Notes: generated by a model from the letters alone, not told the origin. 64,000 nt of DNA from GCA-2733415 sp965178635 (GCA_965178635.1 CBCXVT010000010.1:62001-126000), one strand, 5' to 3'. Shown: positions 33,600 to 42,638, numbered from the stretch's first letter. Program-made: numbers and translations.

Positions 33600-34172
33600 A
33601 TGAATACAAGAAAGACATTAACAATCGGAATGGTAGCAATTTTTGCGTTTGCATCTTTTGCATTTACAGCTTTAGTGAATAAAGACGTAAAAATTAAAGA
33701 AAGTACAATAAACTGGAAAGGTTATAAGGTAACAGGAGAGCATTATGGAACAATTGATTTAAAAGAAGGAATGTTGACATTTGAAGCTGATAAACTTGTT
33801 GGTGGAAATGTAGTTATAGACATGGCTTCGATAAAAGTTACAGATATGGAAGGTGAATATGCTGATAAATTAACTGGTCACCTAAAAGCAGATGATTTCT
33901 TTGGTACTGAAAAATTCCCAACAGCAACATTGAAATTTACAAAAGTGAGTGGGCATGAAGCACATTACCATGTTACTGCAGATTTAACAATTAAAGGAAT
34001 TACAGCTCCTGTAAGTTTTGATTTAAATGTGTCTGAAAATTCAGCATCAACGAAATTAAAAATTGATAGAACTAAATATGGTATCAAATATGGTTCTGCA
34101 AGTTTCTTTGATAACTTAAAAGATAAAGCAATATTAGATGAGTTTGATGTTGATGTAGCTATCAAGTTCTAA
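33600..34172 (+). CDS. YceI-family lipocalin-like secreted protein
   Basis: 190 residues with an N-terminal signal/anchor (about 8-25) and the YceI beta-barrel that binds polyisoprenoid-like lipids in characterised members. Visible signatures are STINWKGYKVTGEHYGTIDLKEG, KLTGHLKADDFFGTEKFPTATLKFT and the closing DRTKYGIKYGS...DEFDVDVAIKF. Predicted periplasmic. MarR-YceI pairs recur in Flavobacteriaceae. It ends before a clear terminator. Confidence 0.93.
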   Translation: MNTRKTLTIGMVAIFAFASFAFTALVNKDVKIKESTINWKGYKVTGEHYGTIDLKEGMLTFEADKLVGGNVVIDMASIKVTDMEGEYADKLTGHLKADDFFGTEKFPTATLKFTKVSGHEAHYHVTADLTIKGITAPVSFDLNVSENSASTKLKIDRTKYGIKYGSASFFDNLKDKAILDEFDVDVAIKF

Positions 34173-34190
34173 ACTTAATTAATTAGTTCA

Positions 34191-34224
34191 TAAAAAAAGC
34201 CACACAGTTGTGTGGCTTTTTTTA
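34191..34224 (+). terminator. Terminator of the marR-yceI unit
   Basis: AAAAAAAGCCACACA-GTTG-TGTGGCTTTTTTT-like hairpin 20 nt after the YceI gene. Confidence 0.9.
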
Positions 34225-34262
34225 TGCGCTAATTTTAAGAAATGAGTATCTTGTAGTTGAAT

Positions 34263-34997
34263 ATGAGAACTATGAAATCTATAACAGCAGCCATACTTAC
34301 CATTTTTATCGTAGTCACATCGTGTAAAAAGAACGTTCGTGTTTTTGAAAAGCCAACTGAAATTAAAATAAGTATTGATGCGATTCAATTAGAGAAGGAT
34401 AGTCTAGCTATTGAAAAGACTCCAAAACTGAATTTAGATGAATTAAACGATTCAACATTTGTGAGCCTAAGAGTGATAGATTCTACGTTTATATACGACT
34501 TAAAATATGCAACTTTAGATAATTTTTTAAAAGAGAAAGTTTACGATTGTGATGATTGCTTATTGCGCTATGCTACGATTAAAAAACTGCTAAAAGCACA
34601 TAATGAGTTTAAGAAATTAGGTTATAAAATTAAGTTTTTTGATTGTTATAGGCCTTTATCTATTCAACGAAAAATGTGGGAAATATATCCGGACAAACGT
34701 TATGTGGCTGATCCTAAAAAAGGTTCAAATCATAACCGTGGTACGGCAGTAGATATTACATTAGTTGATAGTTTGGGGGTTGAGTTGGAAATGGGAACTG
34801 ACTTTGATCATTTTGGAAATAAAGCACATCATGCGTATACGCATTTACCAAAACAAACTTTGGAAAACAGAAAACTATTGAAGTCTGTAATGGGATCTCA
34901 TGGGTTTTGGAGTATCACTTCAGAGTGGTGGCATTACAATTTGAATGCATCATATAAGTACAAAGTTTCTGATTTTAAAACCGAATGCGTAGATTAA
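34263..34997 (+). CDS. D-alanyl-D-alanine dipeptidase (VanX/DdpX, M15), lipoprotein
   Basis: 244 residues. A lipoprotein signal (FIVVTSCKK, Cys near 21) precedes an M15 zinc dipeptidase domain. GSNHNRGTAVDITLVD provides the zinc His and Asp and EWWHYN the catalytic Glu and second His, both classic VanX motifs; IKFFDCYRP has the substrate Arg. The enzyme splits D-Ala-D-Ala. There is no VanA-type ligase or VanH here, so recycling of cell-wall peptides is more likely than glycopeptide resistance. The ATG at 34263 (or 34272) is used. Its stop overlaps that of hutG by 4 nt on the other strand. Confidence 0.9.
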   Translation: MRTMKSITAAILTIFIVVTSCKKNVRVFEKPTEIKISIDAIQLEKDSLAIEKTPKLNLDELNDSTFVSLRVIDSTFIYDLKYATLDNFLKEKVYDCDDCLLRYATIKKLLKAHNEFKKLGYKIKFFDCYRPLSIQRKMWEIYPDKRYVADPKKGSNHNRGTAVDITLVDSLGVELEMGTDFDHFGNKAHHAYTHLPKQTLENRKLLKSVMGSHGFWSITSEWWHYNLNASYKYKVSDFKTECVD

Positions 34998-36028
34998 TTA
35001 GCACGCATAAAATCAGTTATTAAGTAAGCTAATAATTTACCTGTTTGATTCGCATTTGTATGTTCTAAAGCTGGTGCTGCTTCACATAAATGTAAATAAG
35101 TTACATGTTTTGATTTACCAAAGTACGACACAAATTGTCTTGCATCATTAGCGCTAAAACCAGATGATGTCATTGCACTTGACGCCGTATTTTGAATGGC
35201 ATCCAAATCTATTTCTAGACCAAACTTTTCTGTTTTAATAAAATTTAAAGCGTATTGCATTTCATTTTCAAAAGACGTTTCTTTCCTAATAGCAATTGCC
35301 TCAAATGTATTGTAGTTAATATGTTTGTTATGTGAACTTAGTTCTTTTAAAATCTTTTTTGAAGTGTAATTTTCATGAACTCCAAAGATGAAGTATCGGT
35401 TTAAAAAACCTTCTTGAAACGCATAAGAAAACCCGTTACCGGAATGTCTACCTTCTAAGGCTCTAAAATCTGTATGCGCGTCAAAATTAATAACATTTAT
35501 AGGTTTGTTTAAAGCAAGTGTACTGCCTTTAATATTTCCGTACGCGTTGTTATGTCCGCCACCTATAACAATTGGAATTTTACCAGCAGAAATAATTTTG
35601 AACATTAAATTGGTAACGTCCTCATCAATTTCATTAACCATTGTATAAAGTTGTTGTAAATCTGAAGGGGTGTCTATGTTCAGTTTTTTAGAAAGTTCCA
35701 TTTTTTCAGAGTACTCTAAACTACCTAAAATTAAAACATTTTTACCTTTATTTAAAGGTGAGTTTTGCGTGTTTAATAAGCTCTTTAAAGCGCTACTCCA
35801 AGCAGTTTCGGTGCCTTGACGGCCTCCATTTGCTTTAACACCAATAGATTCATTTATGCCAAATAATACATATTTTGAAGTAGAATTAGTAAGTTCCTGG
35901 TCTAAATTCTGTGCATCAGTAATAAAAGTAACTTTCTCACCAAACTTCTTTTCGCCTTTACGTTTATTAATAAACGCTAATACATCACTTTGTGTGTAAA
36001 TTTTCAAACTTGTCATATCAGAATACAT
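34994..36028 (-). CDS. hutG: Formimidoylglutamase
   Basis: 344 residues of the ureohydrolase family. GGGHNNAYG, NFDAHTDFRA and the later EIDLDAIQ supply the His and Asp ligands of the two-manganese site. The sequence fits HutG, which converts N-formimidoyl-glutamate to glutamate and formamide in histidine breakdown, more than arginase or agmatinase; the presence of hutH at 57.6 kb supports this. An ATG at 36016 is an equally plausible start, 4 codons in. Isolated from other hut genes. Confidence 0.82.
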   Translation of the reverse strand: MYSDMTSLKIYTQSDVLAFINKRKGEKKFGEKVTFITDAQNLDQELTNSTSKYVLFGINESIGVKANGGRQGTETAWSSALKSLLNTQNSPLNKGKNVLILGSLEYSEKMELSKKLNIDTPSDLQQLYTMVNEIDEDVTNLMFKIISAGKIPIVIGGGHNNAYGNIKGSTLALNKPINVINFDAHTDFRALEGRHSGNGFSYAFQEGFLNRYFIFGVHENYTSKKILKELSSHNKHINYNTFEAIAIRKETSFENEMQYALNFIKTEKFGLEIDLDAIQNTASSAMTSSGFSANDARQFVSYFGKSKHVTYLHLCEAAPALEHTNANQTGKLLAYLITDFMRAN

Positions 36029-36112
36029 ATATCTACACGAAAGTACAGCTATTTTTTTTTGATTGTTAATCTTTTTAGTAGATTTAGCAGATTAAAATTT
36101 AAACCAAAAAAA

Positions 36113-37000
36113 ATGTCAGAAGAAAACAAGAGTAAGAATAACGGATTAAAGGTTGCTTTAGGGATACTATTATTATTATTAATAGGTGCATCTGTAATGT
36201 TCTTTTTAAAGAATAACGAGTTAAACGAAACTAAGACGGCTCTGAATTCTGAGATTTCTGTTTTAGGGGATAAATTAGATGATGAAATTGAAAAATTAAA
36301 TGTTCAGATTTCTGAAAATGAAGTTTTAAATGAAGACTTATTAGCAAAAAGAGATAGTTTAAATGTAACTCTTGATGAGTTAAGGGCTTCTCAGGTAACT
36401 GTTGAAACCTTATCAAAATATAAAAACAGTTACTTTAAATTAAAGAAAGATATCAAGAAATTATTATCTGATAATGAAGAGCTACAATTGCAAAATACAC
36501 GTTTAACTCAAGCAAATGATACGCTTGTAGGGCAATTAGATTCTCAATTGAAATTAGCAGATTCATTAACATCTCAAGTGTCTAACGCTAACCGTTTAAT
36601 TAAAACAGCATCAGAAATTTCAATTGTTGGTTTGAAGGGAATTTCATTAAGACAAAAGTCTTCAGGAAAACAAATACCAACAACTAAAGCTAAAAGAACA
36701 GATAAAGTTAAGATATGCTTTACATTAGCAGAAAATAAGATAGCTGAGCAAGGTACAAGAACATTATATGTTCAGGTTTTAGACTCTAAAAACAATGTGT
36801 TAGGTAAGAATTACGAAATTGAGTTAGATGGTAAAACATTAAATTACAGTTTTGGTTCAGAATTTAATTATACAAATAAAGCTTTAGATATTTGTGATTA
36901 CTTACATGCTCCAAAAGGGGGGTTTACGGCAGGTAATTATTTTGTAAATGTATTTAGGGGGAGCAAATTGGTTTCTAATAGTACGTTTAAGTTAGATTAA
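36113..37000 (+). CDS. Membrane-anchored coiled-coil protein, unknown
   Basis: 295 residues: a short cytoplasmic start rich in Lys/Asn, one membrane helix (about 13-33: VALGILLLLLIGASVMFFL), a long coiled coil (about 35-180; many Leu heptads and S/D/E/N residues), and a small C-terminal domain (about 195-295) with KVKICFTLAENKIAEQGTRTLYVQVLDS and a two-Cys content. The C-terminal half looks like a beta-rich domain facing the periplasm. I do not recognise the family by name, although similar proteins occur across flavobacteria. The ATG 36113 follows a hutG-divergent gap of 84 bp. Confidence 0.85.
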   Translation: MSEENKSKNNGLKVALGILLLLLIGASVMFFLKNNELNETKTALNSEISVLGDKLDDEIEKLNVQISENEVLNEDLLAKRDSLNVTLDELRASQVTVETLSKYKNSYFKLKKDIKKLLSDNEELQLQNTRLTQANDTLVGQLDSQLKLADSLTSQVSNANRLIKTASEISIVGLKGISLRQKSSGKQIPTTKAKRTDKVKICFTLAENKIAEQGTRTLYVQVLDSKNNVLGKNYEIELDGKTLNYSFGSEFNYTNKALDICDYLHAPKGGFTAGNYFVNVFRGSKLVSNSTFKLD

Positions 37001-37020
37001 TTTTCTTAAAAATACCATTT

Positions 37021-37060
37021 AAAAACTCAAATGCATCTTAAGGTGTGTTTGAGTTTTTTT
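37021..37060 (+). terminator. Terminator of the coiled-coil gene
   Basis: AAAAACTCAAA and TTTGAGTTTTT arms around a 16-nt loop, T7 tail, 20 nt after the stop. Confidence 0.75.
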
Positions 37061-37081
37061 GTTTTTAAAATTCTAAATATC

Positions 37082-37867
37082 ATGCAAAGAAAGTATTATA
37101 TTATAAAAATTCAATATTTAGGGTTTCGGTTTCATGGCTGGCAAAAACAGCCTGAAGTGAATACTGTACAGCGTATGGTAGATAGAACTTTGGCTTATGT
37201 GTTAGGGCATAAAAAATTTAAAACCTTAGCGGCTGGTCGTACAGACGCTAAGGTGTCTGTAAATGAAACTTTTATTGAGTTATTTTTAGATGAAGGTTAT
37301 TTAGATTTTGAGGAATTTATGCCGCTGTTTAATCTGAATTTACCTCAAGATATTAAAGCATTGAATATAGAAGAGACAAATAAAAATTTCAATATCATTC
37401 AGCATGCAAAACAGAAAGAATATCTATATGTGTTTACTTTTGGTGAGAAAATTCACCCGTTTGCGGCACCATTCATGGTGGCTTTTCCTGAAGTATTGAA
37501 CATTCTTTTAATGCAACAAGCCGCTAAACTGTTTGAAGGGACTCATAATTTTAGAAACTACACCTATAAACCAACACCTACAACGAATACCATCGGAACA
37601 ATAACAACATGTGAGCTAGTTGAAAATACTGTTTATGAAGCTAATTTTTTTCCTAAGAAAAGTTACCTATTAAGAGTTGTAGGAGAGGGTTTTAAGCGCA
37701 ATCAAATTCGTATTATGATGGCTCGGTTAATGGAATTAGGGAGAGGTGATATTGATTTGGAAACTATAAAGAAGTCCTTGTCACAGCCAAAAGAAGTTTT
37801 ACCAATCACTTACATAGCGCCTGCATCTGGATTAATATTACAGTCAGTTGATTTTAAAGTAGATTAA
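37082..37867 (+). CDS. truA: TruA-family tRNA pseudouridine synthase
   Basis: 261 residues of the TruA fold, which isomerises U38-40 in tRNA anticodon arms. The catalytic Asp is in AAGRTDAKVSVNE, where most TruA proteins have GRTDAGVHA, so the residues after the Asp are unusual (Lys-Val-Ser for Gly-Val-His). Other signs are QYLGFRFHGWQKQP at the start and RVVGEGFKRNQIRIMMARLMELGRGD, the usual FLRHMVRRIVG-like site, near the end. Start ATG 37082. It may be a divergent paralogue; activity is likely but specificity is not certain. Confidence 0.8.
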   Translation: MQRKYYIIKIQYLGFRFHGWQKQPEVNTVQRMVDRTLAYVLGHKKFKTLAAGRTDAKVSVNETFIELFLDEGYLDFEEFMPLFNLNLPQDIKALNIEETNKNFNIIQHAKQKEYLYVFTFGEKIHPFAAPFMVAFPEVLNILLMQQAAKLFEGTHNFRNYTYKPTPTTNTIGTITTCELVENTVYEANFFPKKSYLLRVVGEGFKRNQIRIMMARLMELGRGDIDLETIKKSLSQPKEVLPITYIAPASGLILQSVDFKVD

Positions 37868-37928
37868 CGATTTATAATGCTCAGCATTATTTAAGATAAT
37901 ATTGTGCAATCAATAAAATTGTTTTTAC

Positions 37929-37936
37929 TACTTTTG
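37929..37936 (+). promoter_or_regulatory. -7 element of fabI
   Basis: TACTTTTG fits TAnnTTTG, 21 nt before the fabI ATG. A TTG at 37902-37904 is 24 bp upstream, slightly too far. Confidence 0.5.
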
Positions 37937-37957
37937 AACTCATAAAAACTAACAATT

Positions 37958-38770
37958 ATGTATAATTTACTAAAAGGTAAAAGAGGAATTATATTCGGAG
38001 CATTAGATGAAAACTCTATCGCTTGGAAAACTGCAGAACGTGTACATGCTGAAGGTGGTACTTTTGTGTTAACTAATGCACCAATCGCTATGCGTATGGG
38101 TAAAATTAATGAGTTAGCAGAAAAAACTGGTGCTCAAATTATACCAGCTGATGCAACTAGTATTGAAGATTTAGAAAACTTGGTAACTAAAGCTCAAGAA
38201 ATTTTAGGAGGGAAGTTAGACTTCGTTTTACACTCTATTGGAATGTCAATTAATGTGCGTAAAAAGCGTCATTATACAGATCAAAATTACGATTTCACAC
38301 ATAAAGGGTGGGATGTATCTGCGGTATCTTTTCATAAGGTAATGCAAACATTATACAAGCAAGATGCTATGAATGAGTGGGGAAGTATTGTAGCTTTAAC
38401 CTACATGGCTGCTCAGCGTTCTTTTCCTGATTATAATGATATGGCTGATAACAAAGCGTATTTAGAGTCTATCGCACGTAGTTTTGGATACTTCTTTGGT
38501 ACTGATAAAAACGTACGTGTTAACACCATTTCTCAATCGCCAACACCTACAACTGCGGGTTCTGGAGTAAAAGGGTTCGACGGGTTTATTGCGTATGCAG
38601 AAAAAATGTCACCTTTAGGAAATGCAACTGCTCAAGATTGTGCAGATTATACAGTAAGTTTATTTTCAGACTTAACAAGACGTGTAACAATGCAAAACTT
38701 ATTTCATGACGGAGGATTCTCTAATGTTGGTGTAAGTAATGCTGTTATGGAAAAATTTATGGAAGAATAA
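37958..38770 (+). CDS. fabI: Enoyl-ACP reductase (NADH)
   Basis: 270 residues of the short-chain dehydrogenase superfamily. The FabI nucleotide-binding GALDENSIAWKTAERV replaces the GxxxxxSIAxG form. TYMAAQRSFPDYNDMADNKAYLES contains the Tyr-x6-Lys pair (YNDMADNK). It catalyses the last step of each fatty-acid elongation cycle. Monocistronic: own -7 element upstream and a hairpin terminator after. Typical length. Confidence 0.94.
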   Translation: MYNLLKGKRGIIFGALDENSIAWKTAERVHAEGGTFVLTNAPIAMRMGKINELAEKTGAQIIPADATSIEDLENLVTKAQEILGGKLDFVLHSIGMSINVRKKRHYTDQNYDFTHKGWDVSAVSFHKVMQTLYKQDAMNEWGSIVALTYMAAQRSFPDYNDMADNKAYLESIARSFGYFFGTDKNVRVNTISQSPTPTTAGSGVKGFDGFIAYAEKMSPLGNATAQDCADYTVSLFSDLTRRVTMQNLFHDGGFSNVGVSNAVMEKFMEE

Positions 38771-38793
38771 GAAATTATTCATTCTAAATATAC

Positions 38794-38829
38794 AATCGGG
38801 AATTGGTTTTAAACTGATTCCCGATTTTT
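38794..38829 (+). terminator. Terminator of fabI
   Basis: AATCGGGAAT and ATTCCCGATT arms around a 13-nt loop followed by TTTTGG, 24 nt after fabI. Confidence 0.8.
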
Positions 38830-38840
38830 GGTTTTAATAA

Positions 38841-38925
38841 ATGACATCTCCTCATGAAGAGATTATTCAGGAGTTAATAAGAGTTTCTTCTCCTTGAAGA
38901 GAAGGCTAGGATGAGGTGATAAATA
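38841..38925. repeat. Palindromic intergenic element
   Basis: Between fabI and the LOG gene lies non-coding DNA with an inverted repeat CTTCTC-CTTGAA-GAGAAG (38887-38904) and a second half with related words (TCTCCTCATGAAGAG at 38846-38860, CTAGGATGAGG at 38906-38916). The style resembles the REP-like palindromes scattered in many flavobacterial genomes. Only one copy is visible in this window. Confidence 0.4.
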
Positions 38926-38933
38926 ACATATAT

Positions 38934-39515
38934 ATGGAAAGCATAGTTGTATTTTGTGGTGCAAGCGATAGTAATGATGATCAATTAAACTCGGCAGCGT
39001 ATAATTTTGGAAAACTATTATCTGAAGAAGACATTCAATTAGTGTACGGTGGTGCTAAAATAGGATTAATGGGTAAGGTAGCTTCAGGAATATTGACTAA
39101 TGGCGGAAATGCTATAGGGGTTATTCCAGATTTTTTAACCACAAAAGAAGTTGTGCATACTAATTTAAGTCAGCTTATTATTACAGAAACTATGCATGAA
39201 CGCAAGTTAAAAATGCATGAGTTATCAGATGGTATAGTTGCGCTTCCAGGAGGTTTCGGAACTTTGGAGGAGCTGTTTGAAATGCTCACTTGGGCACAAT
39301 TAGGTTTGCATAAAAAACCAATTGGTATTTTAAATTGTAATGGATTTTATGACGATTTACTACAGTTTATTGAAGTCATGATTGATAAACAGTTACTAAA
39401 ACCAGACTATAAACAGTTATTGTTAGTGGCAGACACACCTGAAGTGTTGTTAGAGAAAATGAGGGAATTCAAACCGCTTCCAGTACCAAAATGGATGAAC
39501 AAAAATCAGACTTAG
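38934..39515 (+). CDS. LOG-family (TIGR00730) nucleoside 5'-monophosphate phosphoribohydrolase
   Basis: 193 residues. A Rossmann-type LOG domain with GGAKIGLMG and the signature PGGFGTLEELFE (near 100), where Gly-Gly-Thr-Glu form the catalytic site. LOG proteins release the base from purine or N6-modified nucleotides. The ATG at 38934 is preferred to an in-frame GTG six codons upstream. Not linked to known operon partners; ligA follows 60 nt later. Confidence 0.9.
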   Translation: MESIVVFCGASDSNDDQLNSAAYNFGKLLSEEDIQLVYGGAKIGLMGKVASGILTNGGNAIGVIPDFLTTKEVVHTNLSQLIITETMHERKLKMHELSDGIVALPGGFGTLEELFEMLTWAQLGLHKKPIGILNCNGFYDDLLQFIEVMIDKQLLKPDYKQLLLVADTPEVLLEKMREFKPLPVPKWMNKNQT

Positions 39516-39575
39516 AAGTTTTATAACTTATCTTAAAAACCTAAATTTACGGTTTATAACTACGACCTCTTTTAT

Positions 39576-41582
39576 ATGAATCCACAAGATTACATAGAGC
39601 AATTACGAAACGAATTGCGTGAACATAACCATAACTATTATGTGTTGGATAATCCAACAATTTCGGATTATGAGTTTGATGTCAAATTAAAAGAGTTACA
39701 AGATTTAGAAGCTAAACATCCAGAGTATTTTGATGCCAATTCACCTACTATTCGAGTTGGTGGTGGGATTACTAAAAAATTCGATACAGTAGAGCATCGT
39801 TACAGAATGTACTCCCTAGATAATTCCTACTCAAAAGAAGATTTGTTAGATTGGGAAACACGTATTCAAAAGATATTAGATACAGATGATATCAGTTATA
39901 CTTGTGAGTTGAAATACGATGGCGCATCAATTAATATCACGTATACGGATGGAAAGTTAGTGAGAGCTGTGACTCGTGGTGATGGTTTTGAAGGTGATGA
40001 TGTCACGACGAATATCAAAACTATTAAATCGGTGCCTCTGCAATTAAAAGGTAATTACCCAAAAGATTTTGATATTAGAGGAGAAATCATGCTACCAATT
40101 GATGGCTTTCATAAAATGAATGAGCTTCGCGTAGCAAATGGTGAAGAACCTTATATGAATCCTCGTAACACAGCTTCTGGGAGTTTAAAGTTACAGGACA
40201 GTTCAGAAACAGCTTCACGACCATTAGAGTGTTATTTATACAATTTAAAGGTCAAGGATTTTGGTTCCGCTAAAATTAACACTCAGTTTGAAAGTTTAGA
40301 GTCGGCAAGATCGTATGGTTTTAAAGTTCCTAACCATGCCAAAAATGTCAAGTCGATTGATGAGATTATCGCTTATGTATCTCATTGGGAAACTGCTAGA
40401 TATGAATTGCCTTTTGAGATTGATGGTGTTGTTATAAAAGTCAATGATTTATTTCAGCAAGAAGAATTAGGTTATACAGCAAAAGCTCCTCGTTGGGCTA
40501 TTGCCTATAAATTTAAAGCAGAGCAAGTGTCAACGGTTTTAGAAAGTATTTCTTATCAAGTTGGACGTACGGGTGCGATAACACCTGTTGCTAATTTACA
40601 ACCTGTATTATTAGCTGGTACTACGGTAAAACGTGCATCGTTACATAATGCCGATCAGATAGAAAAATTAGATATTCGTATTAATGATCATGTGTTTGTT
40701 GAAAAAGGAGGGGAGATCATTCCAAAAATTGTTGGTGTTGATGAAAGTAAACGAGATGCTAATTCTAGTATAACTGTTTACGCAACGAATTGTCCAGAAT
40801 GTCAAACAAAATTGGTGAGGACAGAAGGTGATGCTAAACATTATTGTCCGAATGAATTTGGGTGTGCGCCTCAAGTTGTTGGAAGAATTCAACATTATAT
40901 CAGTAGAAAAGCTTTAGATATTGAAGGTTTAGGTGGCGAAACAGTGGCTTTGTTGTATAAAGAAGGATTGGTGACTACCTATGCTGATTTGTATGATTTA
41001 ACCATAGATCAGATTATGCCATTAGAGCGTATGGCAGAAAAGTCTGCACAGAATTTAATTGATGGAGTTGCTGCGTCTAAAAATGCACCATTTGATAAAG
41101 TGCTATTCGGTTTAGGAATTCGTTTTGTTGGAGCAACGGTGGCTAAGAAATTAGCCAAACATTACAAAACCGTTTGGGCTTTAGCAAATGCTACTCAAGA
41201 GGAATTAGAGCAAGTAGATGAAATAGGTGTCCGCATTGCTGAAAGTGTGGTGTCCTTCTTTATTGATGTTAAAAATTTACAGGTTTTAGAGCGTTTAAAA
41301 GATGCAGGAGTACAATTAGAGTTGAATGAAGATACTCAGCAATTAACTAGTACTATTTTAGAAGGAAAATCTTTTTTATTTACAGGAAAATTAACCCAAT
41401 TTACACGTGATGCTGCAAAGGAAATGGTAGAACAACATGCTGGTAAAACCATAAGTGGTATCAGTAAAAAACTAGATTATTTAGTTGTTGGTGAAAAAGC
41501 TGGGTCAAAACTTAAGAAAGCTGAGGCTTTAGGAACTGTAACTGTTTTAACAGAAACAGAGTTTTTAGATCTGTTGAAATAA
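39576..41582 (+). CDS. ligA: NAD+-dependent DNA ligase
   Basis: 668 residues in the standard order: Ia domain (1-70), adenylation domain with nucleophilic K113 in CELKYDGAS, OB fold, a four-Cys zinc finger (CPECQTKL ... CPNEFGC), a helix-hairpin-helix domain and a C-terminal BRCT domain from about 590 (GKSFLFTGKLTQFTRDAAK). It seals nicks in replication and repair. No unusual features. It is convergent with the LuxR-type regulator gene, with only 3 bp between. Confidence 0.97.
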   Translation: MNPQDYIEQLRNELREHNHNYYVLDNPTISDYEFDVKLKELQDLEAKHPEYFDANSPTIRVGGGITKKFDTVEHRYRMYSLDNSYSKEDLLDWETRIQKILDTDDISYTCELKYDGASINITYTDGKLVRAVTRGDGFEGDDVTTNIKTIKSVPLQLKGNYPKDFDIRGEIMLPIDGFHKMNELRVANGEEPYMNPRNTASGSLKLQDSSETASRPLECYLYNLKVKDFGSAKINTQFESLESARSYGFKVPNHAKNVKSIDEIIAYVSHWETARYELPFEIDGVVIKVNDLFQQEELGYTAKAPRWAIAYKFKAEQVSTVLESISYQVGRTGAITPVANLQPVLLAGTTVKRASLHNADQIEKLDIRINDHVFVEKGGEIIPKIVGVDESKRDANSSITVYATNCPECQTKLVRTEGDAKHYCPNEFGCAPQVVGRIQHYISRKALDIEGLGGETVALLYKEGLVTTYADLYDLTIDQIMPLERMAEKSAQNLIDGVAASKNAPFDKVLFGLGIRFVGATVAKKLAKHYKTVWALANATQEELEQVDEIGVRIAESVVSFFIDVKNLQVLERLKDAGVQLELNEDTQQLTSTILEGKSFLFTGKLTQFTRDAAKEMVEQHAGKTISGISKKLDYLVVGEKAGSKLKKAEALGTVTVLTETEFLDLLK

Positions 41583-41585
41583 ATC

Positions 41586-42638
41586 TTACTCAAAAAAAGT
41601 ATCAACATCTTTTCGTGATGAAATATTCAATTTTGAATAGATGTTGTTGATGTGGGTTTTTACGGTACTCACACTTATAAACAACTGTTCAGCAATACTT
41701 TTGTTACTGTGTTTTTTGTGCATTAACTCAAACACGTTTTGTTCTTGAGGTGTCAATAGTTTTGTATAATCAAGAACTATTTCTTTGTTTCCGTTTTGTC
41801 TTCTGAATAAGATAAAATTCAAGATCACCGATAACACTAACAAGCCACTAATGATATAAACAAAAATACTTGTGACTGCGCTTTTGCCTTTTAAGAGCGT
41901 GTAATTGTCCTTGTTTAAATCGTTTTCTAATTGTGTTGCGTATTCGGAATTCGGGTAAGTCTCAGAAATACGGTCTAACAAATTGAAGTAATACTCATTA
42001 TGTTTTAAATCTTTCAAATAAAATGGTCTACAAAATGAAGTTTCATTGGCGTACAGATGAAAGGCGTATAACTCTACTAAAGGATCATTAAACGTAGTGC
42101 TAAATTCTTGTAGCTTTTGAAAGCAATTGTTGTAAATAACCGTACGTTGTGCATCACTTTTTGACGATTGCAAATTAGCCAATAATTGTTCTTGTAATTG
42201 GTTGAGTTCTAAAATCGCGGTATTCTGCTTGCTAGAGTTTGTAATGTCACAAAATAGTTGTGATAAATCATTTAATGGGAAATGTATGCTATCCGAATTA
42301 TTAGCAATAAATAGGATGGACTGACTGGTTTCACAATGATTCAACAGGTGCTTGTAGTTAGATACATCGTCATTACAAGTGTCCACATATATTTTATACA
42401 GCATGTTTTTTGCTGCTAAAAAATCACCAGAAAATGTAAAACGGTTTAACGAGTCTATTTGACATTCTTGTATGATTTTCTCCGTGATAAACAGATCACT
42501 TTTTTGATATTCATCAACTACAGTCAAATATGCAGTGGCATTTGCAAACTGAGGGGTCACTTCTCCAGAAAATTTAAACTGCGCGTTAAGTAGTGTGCAA
42601 TAAAAGAAAAGACTACAATAAAGGAGTTGTTTTAACAT
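41586..42638 (-). CDS. Membrane-spanning LuxR-type transcriptional regulator
   Basis: 350 residues. A signal peptide (MLKQLLYCSLFFYCTLLNAQ), a periplasmic helical region (about 25-255, partly TPR-like), a single membrane helix (FVYIISGLLVLSVILNFILF, about 262-282) and a C-terminal LuxR/FixJ helix-turn-helix: LTPQEQNVFELM, then NKSIAEQLFISVSTVKTHINN, ending at IYSKLNISSRKDVDTF. So a periplasmic sensor is fused through the membrane to a DNA-binding domain without a kinase. The ATG at 42638 gives the signal peptide; the longer frame opens with TTG. Target genes are unknown. The DUF1573 gene lies 128 bp upstream, same strand. Confidence 0.85.
   Translation of the reverse strand: MLKQLLYCSLFFYCTLLNAQFKFSGEVTPQFANATAYLTVVDEYQKSDLFITEKIIQECQIDSLNRFTFSGDFLAAKNMLYKIYVDTCNDDVSNYKHLLNHCETSQSILFIANNSDSIHFPLNDLSQLFCDITNSSKQNTAILELNQLQEQLLANLQSSKSDAQRTVIYNNCFQKLQEFSTTFNDPLVELYAFHLYANETSFCRPFYLKDLKHNEYYFNLLDRISETYPNSEYATQLENDLNKDNYTLLKGKSAVTSIFVYIISGLLVLSVILNFILFRRQNGNKEIVLDYTKLLTPQEQNVFELMHKKHSNKSIAEQLFISVSTVKTHINNIYSKLNISSRKDVDTFFE

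Noticed and set aside
34263..34997. Vancomycin resistance
   Set aside because: VanX-type dipeptidase without vanH, vanA or a two-component pair; the organism is Gram-negative, and cell-wall recycling is simpler.
37874..37890. ATAATGC-TCA-GCATTAT as a truA terminator
   Set aside because: The stem is only 7 bp, AT-rich and has no T run on the transcribed side.
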